A stretch of 64,000 bases of DNA, from positions 25,490,874-25,554,873 of the forward strand of contig OZ005607.1 of the NCBI GenBank assembly GCA_963930655.1. The letters are read 5' to 3'. Position numbers and translations under genes: made by a program. Numbering within the stretch: the first letter of the stretch is position 1; every line of letters starts with the position of its first letter. The notes beneath the pieces are model-generated. The model was given only the letters and a program-made list of their open reading frames with translations, was not told the DNA's origin and did no database searches. This document shows positions 11,700-24,772 of the stretch, piece by piece. Source of the stretch: Myrica gale. Taxonomy: Eukaryota; Streptophyta; Magnoliopsida; Fagales; Myricaceae.

Positions 11700-13886
11700 C
11701 TACCAATAGTCTTTACAAGAACAGATTCCATTTTGAAAGTGGTGATATCTAATCCTGTCCCTGACAATTATCTCTCTGTCGTAAACCTTGGAGATGAACT
11801 TTGTTGCTTGGTGGCAATCACTACAAACTCTTAAGTTCTTCACAATGCGAATCGGTGTTCCAGGTGGTGTGTTCATCAAACCAAAAGCAATAGCTAGCTT
11901 CTCACTATGCTTTGACAGTGCTGTCTCTTTATCTTCCTCGTCATCAATATCAAGCAAAACTTCTCCCAATTCCGGAAGGTACCCAGCAATCTTCAATTTC
12001 CTCGACATCTCATCCAAGAACATGTAGAGCTGCTTAGTCTGGGGATGGGATCTATCTCCCACCAGGAATTGATGGAATACACCATTCAACTCGATGGAGC
12101 TGCAACCTGGGATTTTCCGCCTTCCATATAGTTCGACCTTCTCTCTCTGAATTTTTGCTTCATTCCATCTCCCGGAAGAAGAATAAATATTAGACAGTAG
12201 AACATGACAGCCCATATGGTTGGGATCCAGTTCTTTTATCATCTTTCCTATTCTCTCTCCCCTTTTGATATCTTTATGGATTCTACAAGCACCGAGTAAT
12301 GCTCCCCATATTGCAGCATCTGGAGCCATTGGCATACTGGATATGACATCTTCAGCTTCCTGCAAGAGTCCAGCACGGCCCAGTAGATCTACCATACATC
12401 CATAATGCTCTATATCTGCCTCGATTCCATACGAACTTGCCATGGAATCAAAATAACCTCTTCCCTCATCAACCATATTTCCATGGCTGCAAGCATTTAA
12501 TAAGGCAATAAATGTGACCTTGTTGGGAGAAACTTTTTCAATCTTCATTTGTTCAAAAGTATCAATTGCTTCCTTGGATTTGCCATGCATTGCAAAACCA
12601 CCGATCAGGGCATTCCAAGGCCAAACCTTCCTCCTCAGACCATGTTCATTGCAGAAAACCTTCGATGCAAACTCTATCTGTCCACACTTTGCATACATGT
12701 CTATGAGGCTAGCTAGCAAACGCTCATTCATCTTGATCTCACACTTTTCAAAATAAACATGGATCCACCTTCCTTGATCCAAAGCCACTAGATTTGCACA
12801 GGCTGCAAGAGCACTTACCAGGGTGAATTGATTTGGTTTCAGACCAGTTTGCAGCATCTCGTGGAAGCAATTCAAGGCCTCCGTGAAACAACCCACCTTA
12901 AGATTAAAAGAAAATTAACTCTTTCTAAGTAAAGTCATCGAATAAAAATAAAATAAAAAGTAAAGCCATCGACCATAGAAATATTATATAAAAAGAAAAA
13001 CCATATTTTTGGACGGAGATCTCCGTATGGTCCATATCAACTAGCGGTGCAAAGGTAATTCGAGAATACTGGGATAATGATGACGGGTATATCATTTTGA
13101 AACCACAATGCCTTGCCACAACATTCATGCTAGAGTCAAAAATCAAGTGAAAATTATATAAATGATATCTCCACGTTTTTATACATGACAAATAGTTACC
13201 TGGACATAACCAGCTATGATAGTACTCCATGATACTACATCATGTTCAGGCATTTTGTCAAACCACTCCATAGCTTGATCCATGTCACCCATCCCGACAT
13301 ATCCACTAACTAAAATATTCCATGAATAGATATCCCGATTCACACTCCAATCAAACACCTTTCTAGCCTCCATAACCATACCCAAATTCACATACATCCC
13401 AATCGTCGCATTCATAACAAACACATTGCTGTCTAACCCAACTCTTATTGCGTGAACTCGCACTTGCTCACCCTCCAATACTCCCAATCCATTACCACAC
13501 GCTTTCAACACAAACACAAAAGTGTACTGATTAGGAAAAAGCCCAAAGGCCCGCATCACAGCCCGAAAGATAGCAAAAGAATTATGAGAAGTAGACGGCA
13601 ATGAATGAGCTTTGATCATGGTATTGTGAAGGAAGAGGTCTGGGCAGGGAATTTGATCAAACACTTTCTGAGCATAAGACAGAGATCCAAAGCTTGAAAG
13701 AGCAACCCTTTCGAGGAGTTTATTAGCTGGGACAGGGTGTAGGATAAGGCCAGTGGTGATCAGTTGGGCATGGGCTTGCTTGGTTTGTTCCATTGATGTG
13801 CATGAATCAAAAAATGAATTGAATTTGTGATCTGAGACTAAGGGTCTTTTGAAGGTGGAGTAATATCGTCTCATTTTAACGGTCAC
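11700..13886 (-). CDS. DYW-type pentatricopeptide repeat (PPR) protein, 2 exons
   Basis: Exons 13886-13200 and 12896-11700 join in phase 0 across a 303-bp GT-AG intron (the junction reads AGYVQ then VGCFTEAL) to give 627 residues. The protein is a PLS-class PPR array, with repeats such as DLFLHNTMIKAHSL, DIYSWNILVSGYVGMGDMDQA and DVVSWSTIIAGYVQVGCFTEA. An E/E+ region and a DYW domain follow. The DYW domain begins at a PGCSSIE box, has the HSE zinc-deaminase signature (H559, E561) with CSDC (C587, C590), and ends exactly in DYW. Proteins of this class bind organelle RNA and carry out C-to-U editing in plastids or mitochondria. The basic leader (MTVKMRRYYSTFKR) is compatible with organelle import. 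The target RNA cannot be told. The start could also be Met5 at 13874. Introns are uncommon in this family. Confidence 0.95.
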
Positions 13887-14198
13887 AATTTCAAAACTGT
13901 TGGAGAGCAGGGGATCAGGGGGGTGCGTTGGGCTATTGCCCCATTCCTGATGCCTTTCACCCTTTCATGGTAAGCGCGGGAATGAATTGGTTTTATTTAT
14001 ATTGCACCATATAGAGCGGGAGGTCGGTGTTCCAGAGTGGGCCGGGCTTATTTTTCGGGTCGCAAACTTTATGAACAACCGCTACTAAATGATTTTTTTT
14101 TTCTTTTATCCGTGAAATCTATAAAAATTTCAAATTCATAGGAGTTTTGTCTACTCGGTAGGCCCTTTTAAATCTTACGTGATTAACAGAGATACATC
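13887..14198. other. Promoter-side region of the PPR gene
   Basis: Short spacer between the PPR start codon and the tandem repeat. It contains a GC-richer stretch and a T10 run near 14093-14102. No conserved element can be named with confidence. Confidence 0.4.
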
Positions 14199-14346
14199 AC
14201 CATAAATTGCAAGAAGTCACATGGCCCCAACTCACTCGGAAATGTCTAACATAACATTATGAACTAACGTTTACCATAAATTGCAAGAAGTCACATGGCC
14301 CCAACTCACTCGGAAAAGTCTAACATAACATTATGAACTGACGTTT
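14199..14346. repeat. 74-bp tandem duplication between TOP6B and PPR genes
   Basis: Two nearly identical head-to-tail units (14199-14272 and 14273-14346), both starting ACCATAAATTGC and ending GACGTTT or AACGTTT. It lies in the roughly 720-bp spacer between the TOP6B stop and the PPR start, so it may sit in the PPR promoter. Confidence 0.88.
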
Positions 14347-14609
14347 CAGGTTCAGGTGGCGTAAACAGTTTGATGTGAATCTTAAATTAACAGCCACCGG
14401 TATAACTTAACAATTTGAGTAATTTAGGACACCTAGGCTGCTTGATTTACATTCGGCTCTGAACATTCAACTTTCTCCGATATCTTTCTTTGGATAACAT
14501 AATGCTAGGGGATAGAAGATGAAAGTGACCCATATAAACACAATACTGAAATTCTTTTACTCGCCTTAAAAGAATATTTTTGAAAAAAGGCCAACAAAAT
14601 TCCGAGAAA

Positions 14610-17600
14610 TTACTTGTGGAATAGTCTGAAAACAAAGATGGGACTGCGCAAGTCAATGAACTTATTTTCAGCTTTCAGTGACTGTATATACAGAGCTTCT
14701 CTGGGTTCTTCGCTCACTCCTCTCTGTGTAGCATACTCCAATGCCATCTCATAGTCCACCTGAAAAATATATGCAAAAAGGTCTCAAATGTGCGGGATAC
14801 ATGTTTCCCATTCCCTCCCACCTCTTTCCCTTCCATTTTTCTTTGCCAAATACATATTCGCCTTAGCAGTTTGGTCTAAGGAGCCAAATACATTCTAGAG
14901 TGGTCAAACAGTTACATTGCACGTTTCTTCGACATTGTGTAATCCATACACAAGCATGCACTGTTTACTCTGTAAGATTTCCAGAGATGATGACGCAAGC
15001 AGTCTATCCAATTATCAGTTTTAAGCAAAATCTGTATGTACTTATCTGGGGGGTCACTTCATGTATGATGGAATTTCTATAGTTTATTTTGAACTGTTAG
15101 GCAATACCCAACCCCTCCGCTTCAGAAGCCATCATTAAATAAGTCTCCAAAGCCAACTTCTATGGTCAGACATATAACTCTATAAAAAGCACTTAAAATT
15201 CCGGCACCATCTGTTTTTTTTTTTTTAGCAAGTGCCATACAAGTTTGATAGCTCACCTGTTCAACATGCTGAGCGAGCTTTTCCCTCAGCGTTTCTTTGG
15301 TAATCAACCGAGCAGATACTTTCCTTAATATTTCTGCATCGTCGTCCTCGTAACGTTTCTTCTTGGATACATGTGACTCGGCCATTTCTCTCAAAACAGT
15401 ATAAACAGCACCAGTAACATCAGGGATATACCTGGCAAAGATAGGAATGAAGGAATTGGAAATTTGATTCTGGGTTCATGCAAATGGGAAAAATATTATA
15501 TTTTTTTTCGAATGATGCATTTAGGACAGAAGAGCATTTCATTTACTTGCTCAAATTTCGTTTTCTCTCCTGCTGCTCACGTGCCTGCATCTTCTTCACT
15601 ATTTTGGATTTTAGCTGGATGCAACACTGTTGAAGAGCAGACTGGAGAACTGATACTGTTAGTTTAATTAGTCCTTTTTGTAACGGAGATGTGAGACAAT
15701 TAAAAATCTCCTCACCTTGACAGCAGTAGCTATCTCACTTATATCATCTCCAATATACTCTTTCCCGGTGCCTTTAAAGGGAATTTTTGTGCTCACAATG
15801 CTCACAAAAACACCGATTCTATCTTGTGTATGGTTGATCTTGTAACTACTCCAGCTGCGAAAGACTTTTCAATTAGATCCTGTTTAAAACTACATGGCTT
15901 TTCTCAGTGCCAGAAGTATTATGACAAAAACAACTAGACCCCATCTCTATCACTTCCAAGAGCCCCCCCTCCCCGGGCAACATCCCTCTGACAACCCAAA
16001 AATGAAAGAAAGAAGAAAGAAGACCAAGAATTATTCAACAGCTAGCTATATCTTACTTGATTCTCTTAAGGGCAGTCCTGGTCACAACATCAGCACCTTG
16101 CTCAAAAAGAAGTGGAATCCGGTTTGCAAATCGGAATATGTTCAAACCCTGCAATTAAAACGGGCGTTCTATGCTTCATAATGCTGGCTCATAGTGGGAA
16201 ATGGGAATGAGTTGAGAGCAAGGAATATCACCATCGTACAAGGGTTTCTGTGTCCCCAACAAATGGTTAAGCAACATAGCATGCTCAAAGAAATAGCAAT
16301 AATGAAAAATATACTTTCCATTTTCAAGTCAGTCACATCCATAGGTAAGACCAATTTGTGCACATGAGTGAATTCTTCTACATTTACTGCTTCTCCTGCC
16401 GTTTATATCATCTAACAGCTAACAGTAGATTCCCTTAACATCCTAAGACAGTTGATCATAAGCTCGTGGCCTCGCCACGAGTACAGTTTATATGCTATTC
16501 TTATTCTTACTTGTATCATATATATTTGCAATTTCAGGATTTTCATGAAGGAAATATCCAAAGATGGGTGGAAACCTGTAATCCAAGGGAATTACTATGA
16601 GCACCTTCTCTACCAACTAGTATTGCAACATAACTTGAATTGAGAGCATAGACGCACACAGTAAACTGTAAACTCTTCTTGCACTTAAGTGGCAAGTACA
16701 CACTACACTAAAAATAGAACCCTCTTGTTAAAGGCATCAGAACTTCTACAAATGCACATGACGCCCACAAGTCCTTCATTGTCAAAAAACAAGCCTAGAG
16801 GGTTATTAATTGGCTCAAAAAAGAACAGTAGCTCCTGTTCCTCTTTATTTTTCAATAAAATATACTTAATTACTTGGTAATATCATTGTGTCTTCAACAT
16901 ACAAACACGATGAAGAATAAACTTATCTTTACAAAGCTTGCTTCTTCCTAATGTGTTCATCAATTAGTTATTTGTGTGGGGTATCTCATTTACCTGCTTA
17001 ACATCCTTTCCTCCAACACTGACACCAGCTTCCACAATGAATGGATGTCCTTCAAACACTTGAGCACTGTAACAATCAATGAGAATTATTTGCAAAGTAA
17101 TTATAAAATTTCAGATATCAACTAGCAGAAGAATAACCTAACTCTGGTATACACAAGCAAGACTCACAAGAGAACAAAAAGAAGATGTAGAAAACTTGGG
17201 TTAAAAGTTAAAACACAACCTCCCTGAATAAGTGGCAACCATGTCTGGATGCAGCTCCTTGATAATTCCAAGACGAAGATTGTATTCGCCTGCAGGACTA
17301 AGACACTAAAAACAGGTTCAAAGCAATTCACCTAACTAGAAAACTCAGATGTACAGGGATATAATCTGAAGGACACGTAAGAAGCAGTACAAACTATTGA
17401 AAAAGAAAATGACGCTGGGACTGAATGACTTATGACCAAGGGCTTACATCACCAGTAGGATCATCAAACTTAGCTTGACGAAACAACTGATGAATGCGAA
17501 CTATTTGTTGAGATGTTAGAGACTTGACAGCCAGTTTTGGGCTAAACTCTGGTCCCATTTCTCCTGTAGAAAAAGGCACAAAGAAGGTCAAAAGAGCATC

Positions 17601-20600
17601 AGTAACTCATGAAGCAAATTAAGCATCCAAGAAGGAAAAAAATGATGACAGAGACAACAAATAGTCCAACAGAATCCATCTAAGTCTGGAAAGAACAGTG
17701 CAGATTTAGCAACATCTGAATGGCAGCTGTAGTACCACATTTTAGATAAAATCAGATAAAAACAAACAAGTGAGATGTCACACAAATATCTGTGATACTC
17801 TAGCAAAATCAAACTAAAAAAGTGAGAAGCTTTTATGTTCTAATTTCAGAACAACAGTTTGAGACAGTTGGCCATGTGGTTCCGTATTATCTAGCAGTAT
17901 CCATTTTTAAATGTCTACAAAGTGAGATCTTTGATCTTTGTGGATCTCATAGCAGCTTAGAGCGGTAAGGCAGCAGAATGCCTTATCAGCTAGATTTAGG
18001 AATTAAAAGCTAGATGATTGTTCTCTGGTACAAATGAGAACTTCGTACTGAATTCATCTCAGTTCAGATGATCCAAAAGCTGGCTCCTCATGAACTTTAA
18101 CATTAACAACTGTTTCACATTCTCCGGCCACCGTGCCAAATTTTGGTGTCGCGAACATATAGTTGCACAGAATAGTCTTCTCTCAACATCCACCGCATAG
18201 TCGGACAACATAAGTTCTATCCAAACTGATTTATAGCCATAAAAGGGAATCTTTCATCATATTATCAATGTAAAGAACAGTAATACTCGGAGCAGCATAT
18301 GCTAAATTGCTTAACCAATTGATCCATACAATTTACTTGTCACTTCTTACCAATCAGCCGTTCAGCATATGATTTAGGTATATTCACAAATTCATGCTGC
18401 AGAAACTGCAAAAGGTTCTGTTTTGATGTTTCCCCAATCAGACGTTTGATTAGTAGCAAATCAACAGAAGAAGGATGGTGCTTTGTCTCAACAGGAACAG
18501 GAGGCATTACATCTGTTCTCCGAGCGAATTTTATGGTGACATTCTTCCTACACAAAAGGGAATTCACTAGTATTGAAAGAGATGATGAAGATTAGCTGCA
18601 TAGGTGATGGTTCAGGAAAGAGACCGAGAGAGAGAAAGAGACAGGGGACCTACTCAGGTGCATCTGAGACAAATCTAAAAAGGAATTGGGAGTATGGCGT
18701 TATAACAGCCATTTGCCGCATGTAATGCATGATCTTGGACTGCGCGCACACATAGAAAACTTTTTGGTTAAAAACAGATACCAATCAATTTGTTCTTATT
18801 CCATGCTTTAAGCATGAAGAGAATGCATTGCATAACTTTGAAGTGCTTCAGCAAATACAAAGCTGCAATCATAAAATAGGACCTAGGACAATTACATACA
18901 CGGTAAGTTGTCCAGTTTCCCTCAATCACTACTTGAATTTCAGCTCCATGCCACGGATCCTTGATGTCCCTTTTTTCATGTACATGAATGTGAGGAATAT
19001 TCCTGACAATTAAGATGAATCATCTTTATGAGTATGAACAGAAGTTAACTCCAGAGCACAAATTCATAACGCCTAAATTTTTATAATAAGCTCCTGAAAC
19101 TACACATGGAACTTACATCAATATGTGATATAAAAAGATGCTATAAAAAACATGCATCCATAAACACAAAAATATGAGCATATATGCAGATACGGAATAG
19201 TAGATATTCACTTTGTTAAAACTTTGCATTCTTTAAAGTATTCAGGTCATACCGATGAATATCTATATCCAGTCTGCAGAATGAAGTATAATTTTGCCCT
19301 TTCATAGACGATGAGATCTCTATAGGCAGTCCTGTACTCATCTTAGACCAGATTAATGCCTGCATATGGGAATATGGGTCAAACTGACATTGTGTGTTGC
19401 TTTAATTGTCAGCTTGTCAAGCATAGCAACTGATTATGCAATTTAGATAAGAGGGTCCTTTACACTCCATTCTCTAGGTGCGGATTTGGATATCCGTAGA
19501 TATCATGTCACCCCTAACATTGTTCTATTTTGAAATTTTCATCTTTAAAGCAGTAGAGAAATGGCAGCAAAGGAGAACTGACATTAGAAGTACTAATCTT
19601 TTTTGGTATAATGGCATCCTCCAATAGAACCTATTCCCGGTTCTGATGATGATTCCCATCATAATTTTGGTCTGAATCAATAGGACTAATTTACACCGCC
19701 AAATTTCAGGTGACATGCAGTGCAGTCATTGAATAATTTACCCTCAAGTCATTTACAACTGCAGTAAAAACAAAAAATATGACGCCAGCATTTGGAGTGG
19801 AAAGCAGGCAAGTTGAAATTAGATGTGGGCACATGCATGAACAATTTTGCCTAGAACAGATGCGGAGTCATGCATGTTTGCAAGATAAATCAAAACATTA
19901 CCATCTTTGCACCAAGACCAAACTTTCCACGTGTCTGCTTCAAGCCATATTTTGTCCCAGACAGAACTGCATGAAAAACACAGTTACAACATGCTTCAAG
20001 TACTATATAGAAGTGTAATATATTTAAGAAAATGATTCAAACTGATAAGGAAAAACAATCTGTATCAGATGGAATCTTGAGCAAGCAAGAATAAAACCTC
20101 GTCCAAACATATCTGGGATGTCATCATGTGGCATTCCTCTTCCGTTATCCTGCATTTAAAATCATTTTCAGACATGATTTTATAACTCCAGATGCAACTG
20201 TGGACCAGACTACTATAATCAGCATCAAGACCATGCAAATAGAGAAGAAGAAGGTTGAGATGGAAAGTCGATCACACCTTGCAAGTCACCTTGTAAAAGG
20301 AAGCTTCCCCTCGACCCCTCATACCCTTTGAAACTGGATGCTCCTTGACTTTCTTCCCAAGGGTGGCATTCTTTGCTTGTATTTCTTGAGCTCGAGCTTC
20401 CTTGGCTAATCGTTTCTGCACGAGAGGAAACAAAAGACACAATAGTAATTTCATACAATTTGAAAAGAAAAAAAAATTCTAGCAGAAAAAAAGATGAGAT
20501 CTTTAATTTCCGAGTTTCAACAAGTTTAATCAAAACACAGATCACAATGAATTCGCACCTCTCGAGCTTTAGCTGTCTCATAGTCATCATATAATTCTTC

Positions 20601-21609
20601 ATCAACTCGATCCCGGTCAACAAGACCGATCATTGAATTAAACTTGTTTTTCCCGATCTCTTCACTGCAAAGACCAAAACAATGTAAAAAGAACACTACA
20701 TAGATTCACACCCGTGAATTGCTGTCTGGACCAACAACTCGTTGAAAGTCACACTTCCGGAGGCACAAGATTTGCGAATGACATCATAAAAACAAATGTG
20801 ATCAACTATCACAAATCTCCGGTAGTGTACACAATTAACGTGGCATTGAATGGTCAACTGTTCATAAACAGACAAACTTACATTGTTACTTCTACCACAG
20901 GAAGCTCGGATATGGACTCTGCAGAATCAAGTGAGTTCTCAACAAGTTCTCTGACAGTAGTGTAAAGGCATTTCCCAGGCTGAAAACACATAATTACAAT
21001 GAGAAACTAAATAATTCATTAAAAGAATTGGAGCAAACAGAACAAAACATGGAAGAAAAAGCATATCCAAACGCGTTACTTCAACTTGCATGGTTTTCGA
21101 ACGGGAATGTAAACACCAAATAATTTACAAAACCGCATCCAATTAGTTTGCCAAGATCCCTAAAGGCTCAAATGCTTAACGGACTACAATCTGGAGATAT
21201 ATACAACTTTGATTTCTAGACTTCCTTTTCGCTGGAACTTTAGCAGTTCCAACCAATTTGATGTGAAACAATCAAAGATAGTTGCACAATTGAAACTCTT
21301 TCACCTAACTTTCCCTTAGTTTTCACTGAGAAGATAAAGAGGTATAATCTATTAAAAAAAAAAAAGTAAATGAAACCTACATTATCAAACCCAGCAATGT
21401 TCTTGTTCTCTGCAAAAAACTCAGCTGGAGACTCTGCATACAACAAAAGAAAAAACGATCATTCCAGATATACAAATGTACATTCAAATACTTAGAGAGA
21501 GAGAGAGAGACTGACTCTGCTTGAGAACGCTTTCCTTAGGTTTTCTGGGGGTCTTGGATTTGCCTTTCTTCGGCTCCGTTAGGCTCTCACTGCTTCCGCC
21601 GGTCTCCAT
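14610..21609 (-). CDS. TOP6B: DNA topoisomerase VI subunit B, 19 exons
   Basis: Exons: 21609-21516, 21433-21381, 20979-20882, 20664-20559, 20415-20278, 20149-20098, 19966-19902, 19359-19253, 19002-18900, 18739-18654, 18547-18351, 17563-17448, 17305-17220, 17066-16994, 16148-16057, 15854-15716, 15641-15547, 15431-15257 and 14759-14610. They give 2025 nt and 674 residues with an unbroken frame. The Bergerat (GHKL) ATP-binding fold is clear: N box RELVENSLDSAE (from R59), G1 box DNGRGMP (D164-P170), and G2 box GKFGLGAKM. A helix-2-turn-helix region and the transducer domain follow. This is the ATPase subunit of the type IIB topoisomerase; in plants it pairs with TOP6A (SPO11-3) plus accessory proteins RHL1 and BIN4 in the nucleus and is needed for endoreduplication and cell growth. 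It is not the diverged meiotic MTOPVIB, since all ATP motifs are canonical. Length fits Arabidopsis TOP6B (about 670). Start ATG at 21609 precedes a basic, Lys/Pro-rich tail. Confidence 0.97.
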
Positions 21610-21905
21610 GGAAACGCGACGAAGAATTTCAGCTGAAAAAGCAAGTGCTTTCAGATTCGGTCGGCGAAGAGGACGCAGAAGAAGTAGCTAGCAGGGGCAG
21701 GGCCAGCGGTGGCGAGTTTGCTAGAGTGTACTCGTCCGCATGGAGGATGATGTTGTCTTTCTGTTTCCGCTTTTTAGTTATATCAGACGGTCCAGATTTT
21801 AAGATACAACAAAAATGTTTCAGATGTTGATTGACCACACTGAGGCAACAGTGTTTGATTCACGGTTAAAGAGAGGAGTGCATTATCGTGATATATACTA
21901 AAAAT
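21610..21905. other. Promoter and leader region of TOP6B
   Basis: About 300 bp upstream of the TOP6B start codon (minus strand). An open frame at 21645-21830 (plus) has no known motif and overlaps the expected leader, so I treat it as chance. No TATA box or named element can be called safely. Confidence 0.4.
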
Positions 21906-22298
21906 TAGGGGTGAAAAACCGGAATGCGGTCCGGACCGCAATCTGGTCCTAGTATATTAAAGGACCGGACCGGACCACTTATAAGTGGTGCGGTCCGGTC
22001 CAGTTTCACTAAATGCGGTCCGGACCGGTTTTAATTTTTTTTTTTTCAAAAAAACATTTTAGGTTAATTTCAAAGGGGAAGTGTATATAAAAATGTTAAG
22101 TTTTAGTTTAGATTAAAATTAAACGTTTTATGTTTATAATTTTTATTAAAAATTATATTTATTTTTTATTTTTTTAATAAATGCGGTCCGGTCCGGACCG
22201 CATTTATTAAAAAGGAGGTCCGGACCGCATTTTAAGAAAAAGGACCGGACCGGACCGCAAATCCTGTCCGGTCTGCTGTCCGGTTGTGTTCACCCCTA
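21906..22298. mobile_element. Non-autonomous hAT element rich in GGTCCGGACC palindromes
   Basis: The element starts TAGGGGTGAA and ends TTCACCCCTA (inverted ends). It is flanked by CTAAAAAT (21898-21905) and CTAAAAAC (22299-22306), a 7/8 match to an 8-bp target duplication, which is the hAT hallmark. Both subterminal zones are packed with GGACCGG, CCGGTCC and GGTCCGGACC motifs, several of them perfect palindromes, around an AT-rich core at 22030-22180. In hAT elements such subterminal repeats are the usual transposase binding sites. There is no coding capacity. It inserted about 300 bp upstream of the TOP6B start codon. Confidence 0.85.
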
Positions 22299-22407
22299 CT
22301 AAAAACTTTCTATCTACGACGATTTCCCGGCAGTTCCTGCTACTTCGATAATCTAATCAGGAGTGAAGCATAGACTTGTTGCCGGAAACATCAAAGACAA
22401 TGTGGAT

Positions 22408-23010
22408 TAGGGCTATGCATCCGCCCTCGCGGTTATGGCCATCACTGCCACCATCTTAGGCGGTGTCCAAGTTTTATCCACTGTTGTCCCCGATACCGGT
22501 TACTGGTGCCCAGCTGTGACGGTGCTAACGGTAGCGGTTAACTACCTAACGTTGGGCCGTTTGGACCGCATTTTTTAGATCATTTGGGCGTTTGGAAAGA
22601 TTGAGAGGGAGAAAGAGATAGAGAGCCTTACTGGTAGGCAGAGCAGCTGTTACACGGCGACAGGCGGCAACTGTGAGAGGGAGAGACAGAGATGAAAGTC
22701 GAAAGAGAGAGAGAGAGATAGTGGCAAGGGCACGACGGAGTAGCTGTGGGAGGCGGTGTGAGCACTGAGAGGTGGAGGCCGATAGCCGAAGGGACGACTG
22801 ACGAGAGAGAGGCGTGCATGAGTCACTAACTAAAATGATGTCGTGACGTCTTAAATAAATGGATAAAAAAAGGTTTTGGCGGTGACCGGTGAACCGTCAT
22901 TGCCAACGGTAAAAATGGCAACCGGTACCGTCCCCGCTACTAAGCGAGGGATGGTTACTGGTGGTAGTGTTGGTTAATTGGCCCACTGTCGATACCAGTG
23001 AATAGGCCTA
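22408..23010. mobile_element. hAT-like non-autonomous element, copy C1
   Basis: The left end TAGGGCTATGCATC and the right end GTGAATAGGCCTA form short imperfect inverted ends of hAT type. The interior has repeated CGGTWACCGG-like motifs and a GA-rich stretch (22600-22720). A related copy covers 48356-48880, and only the right part recurs at 29668-29811. The 8-bp flanks (ATGTGGAT and GAGGAGGT) do not match, so either the left end was rearranged or the borders are slightly off. Confidence 0.5.
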
Positions 23011-23350
23011 GAGGAGGTGTCCAAATGTTTTTTAAAATATATTTTTTAATGATTAAAAAAAGTTTTTTAAATATGCTTGTTTGGGTATTTCTGAAATTTT
23101 GAGAATAGTGGGCTAAAAGATGTTTGAGAAAAAAAAATTCTTTAAAAGAATGTGAGTTAAAAAATTTATCCTTGAAAAGGAGAAGAGCAGTTTTTTCGAG
23201 TTTTTATAAAAAGAAATTTTGATTTTTGTATTGACTTCTATAGAAAGTTAGATTAGATACGACGGATGACTTGCTACTAACTAAGGTTCGAATTACGACA
23301 TCATCATGATGCTCTGGTAGTCCTCACGCTATGTAGAATGTTTGAATTTA
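23011..23350. repeat. Unit U0, first piece (AT-rich repeat unit upstream of LOX)
   Basis: This 340-bp stretch is the left part of a long AT-rich unit that recurs at 29812-31321 (U1) and 32150-33990 (U2). It shares marks such as AATGTGAGTTAAAAAATT, CTTGAAAAGGAGAAG and GTTCGAATTACGA. The unit is interrupted here by the Pack-MULE and resumes at 24962. Confidence 0.8.
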
Positions 23351-24269
23351 GGGAAAATGACAAATAGCCCACTAGGTTTTAGTGACTTTTTAAATAACTC
23401 ACTGGGTTTTCAAAAGTTTCAAAAAGCTCACTTAACTTGTCTAAAGTTTACAAGACCTCACCGCACTCGACGACGTTAAGAGAGTTAACGGAGCCCCTTT
23501 CACCTCATTTAAATCACCCAATCAGACTTGCACACGTGTTCAAGTTTACAAAACCTCACCGCACTCTTCGTGTTGTTTTCCCACATTTGCTTTGTCCAAG
23601 CACCTTCCATATTCCCCAAATCCCTAACACCATTATCCCTGTTTCTTTCAACAGGAACGACCCTCGTCTCCTCCTTCCTCGCCGACAGGAACTGCGTTTA
23701 AGATGTTGACATGCATCAGGAGACAACTTTCGTTTTTGTTTGAAAGAAATAATACTGTTGGAGAATTCCGGTGTTAGTGGCCTCTAGTGGCAAAAACACA
23801 GAAGTCTCTCTTACGAACTTGAGGATGAAGGTACCAAGCCAAGACCAGAAAGTTCAAAACTGTTTTTCTGTCTCGGTACATGCAGTTGGGCTTCATATCA
23901 GCGCACCTACCCGCCCATCCCCCCCACCCCCTCCTCTCTTTTCTCCTTCTCCTCCTGGCCACTACCCTTCTCTTTTACCAAAAAGAAAGGATCAATTAAG
24001 TAGCGTCCAGGCAGAAACTTCTTTTGGGGCTACTCAGGTCTGCATTGCTCACCCAACTATTAGGCCCTACAAGGTTTTTGTAGCCACATATCTGAGATAA
24101 CAACTTAAGCTAGAAGCTTTACGTGTATGAAAGCATAGTATAGCTATCTAAAGAATGTTGAAATAGATAACAATCTATTTCAAGTGGAAGTCACTGCCAA
24201 ATGCACCATAAGTTGGAGAATTTGCGAAGACTCTCTACTTTACGACTGCTTGAACAGGCAGCAAAGTAA

Positions 24270-24425
24270 CAGAGGCCTCACCTCAAATTCCACATAAGCA
24301 ACAGAATTTGCAGAATCCAAGAGAAAGTTGGACGTGCCGCAGTTGCAGAAAGCAAGCGCTTCTTGCAGTTGATCTGAGCTAATATCCTGAGCCAACTGTT
24401 TAATTTTCACTGTTCTAGTGGGATT
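24270..24425 (-). pseudogene. Captured fragment of an RRM-type RNA-binding protein
   Basis: On the minus strand this translates without stop to a stretch containing KNPTRTVKIKQLAQDISSDQ followed by LQEALAFCNCGTSNFLLDSA and NSVAYVEFE, then a likely splice donor (GAGGTGAGG). The pattern, with a beta strand, then a helix with LxEAL, then AYVEFE as the RNP1-like strand, is that of an RNA recognition motif. It is one exon without start or end, inside the Pack-MULE. The parent gene cannot be named. Confidence 0.5.
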
Positions 24426-24433
24426 TTTAACTA

Positions 24434-24772
24434 GTGCAGCAGGAACATCAGGCCGACGCTGTGGTGTTCTTGAATGGTGCGAAGGAGGTGGTCGTGTGGG
24501 GGACGGGTAGTCCCCTGAGGGAGTTCCTGCACGTCGACGATTTGGCCGACTCTGTGGTGTTCTTGATGGAGAAGTACAGTGGGTTGGGGCACCTCAATGT
24601 GGGCAGTGGGAAGGAGGTGACCATCAAGGAGTTAGCTGAGTTGGTGAAGGAGGTGGTTGGTTTCGAGGGGGAGCTCGTTTGGGATTCGTCTAAGCCCGAC
24701 GGGACTCCCAGGAAGCTCATGGACAGCTCAAAGCTCGCTGGGTTGGGTTGGAAGTCTGACTTATCATTTTGA
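24434..24772 (+). pseudogene. Captured 3' part of a GDP-L-fucose synthase gene
   Basis: From about 24472 to 24766 the frame reads as the C-terminal part of plant GDP-L-fucose synthase (GER1/GER2, GDP-4-keto-6-deoxymannose epimerase-reductase). It includes [60 protein letters not shown] and [20 protein letters not shown]. The catalytic core (Ser-Tyr-Lys triad) lies upstream in the parent and is absent here, so this piece cannot be an active enzyme. The frame is still open over about 100 codons, which suggests recent capture. It runs into the right inverted repeat of the Pack-MULE. Confidence 0.88.
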
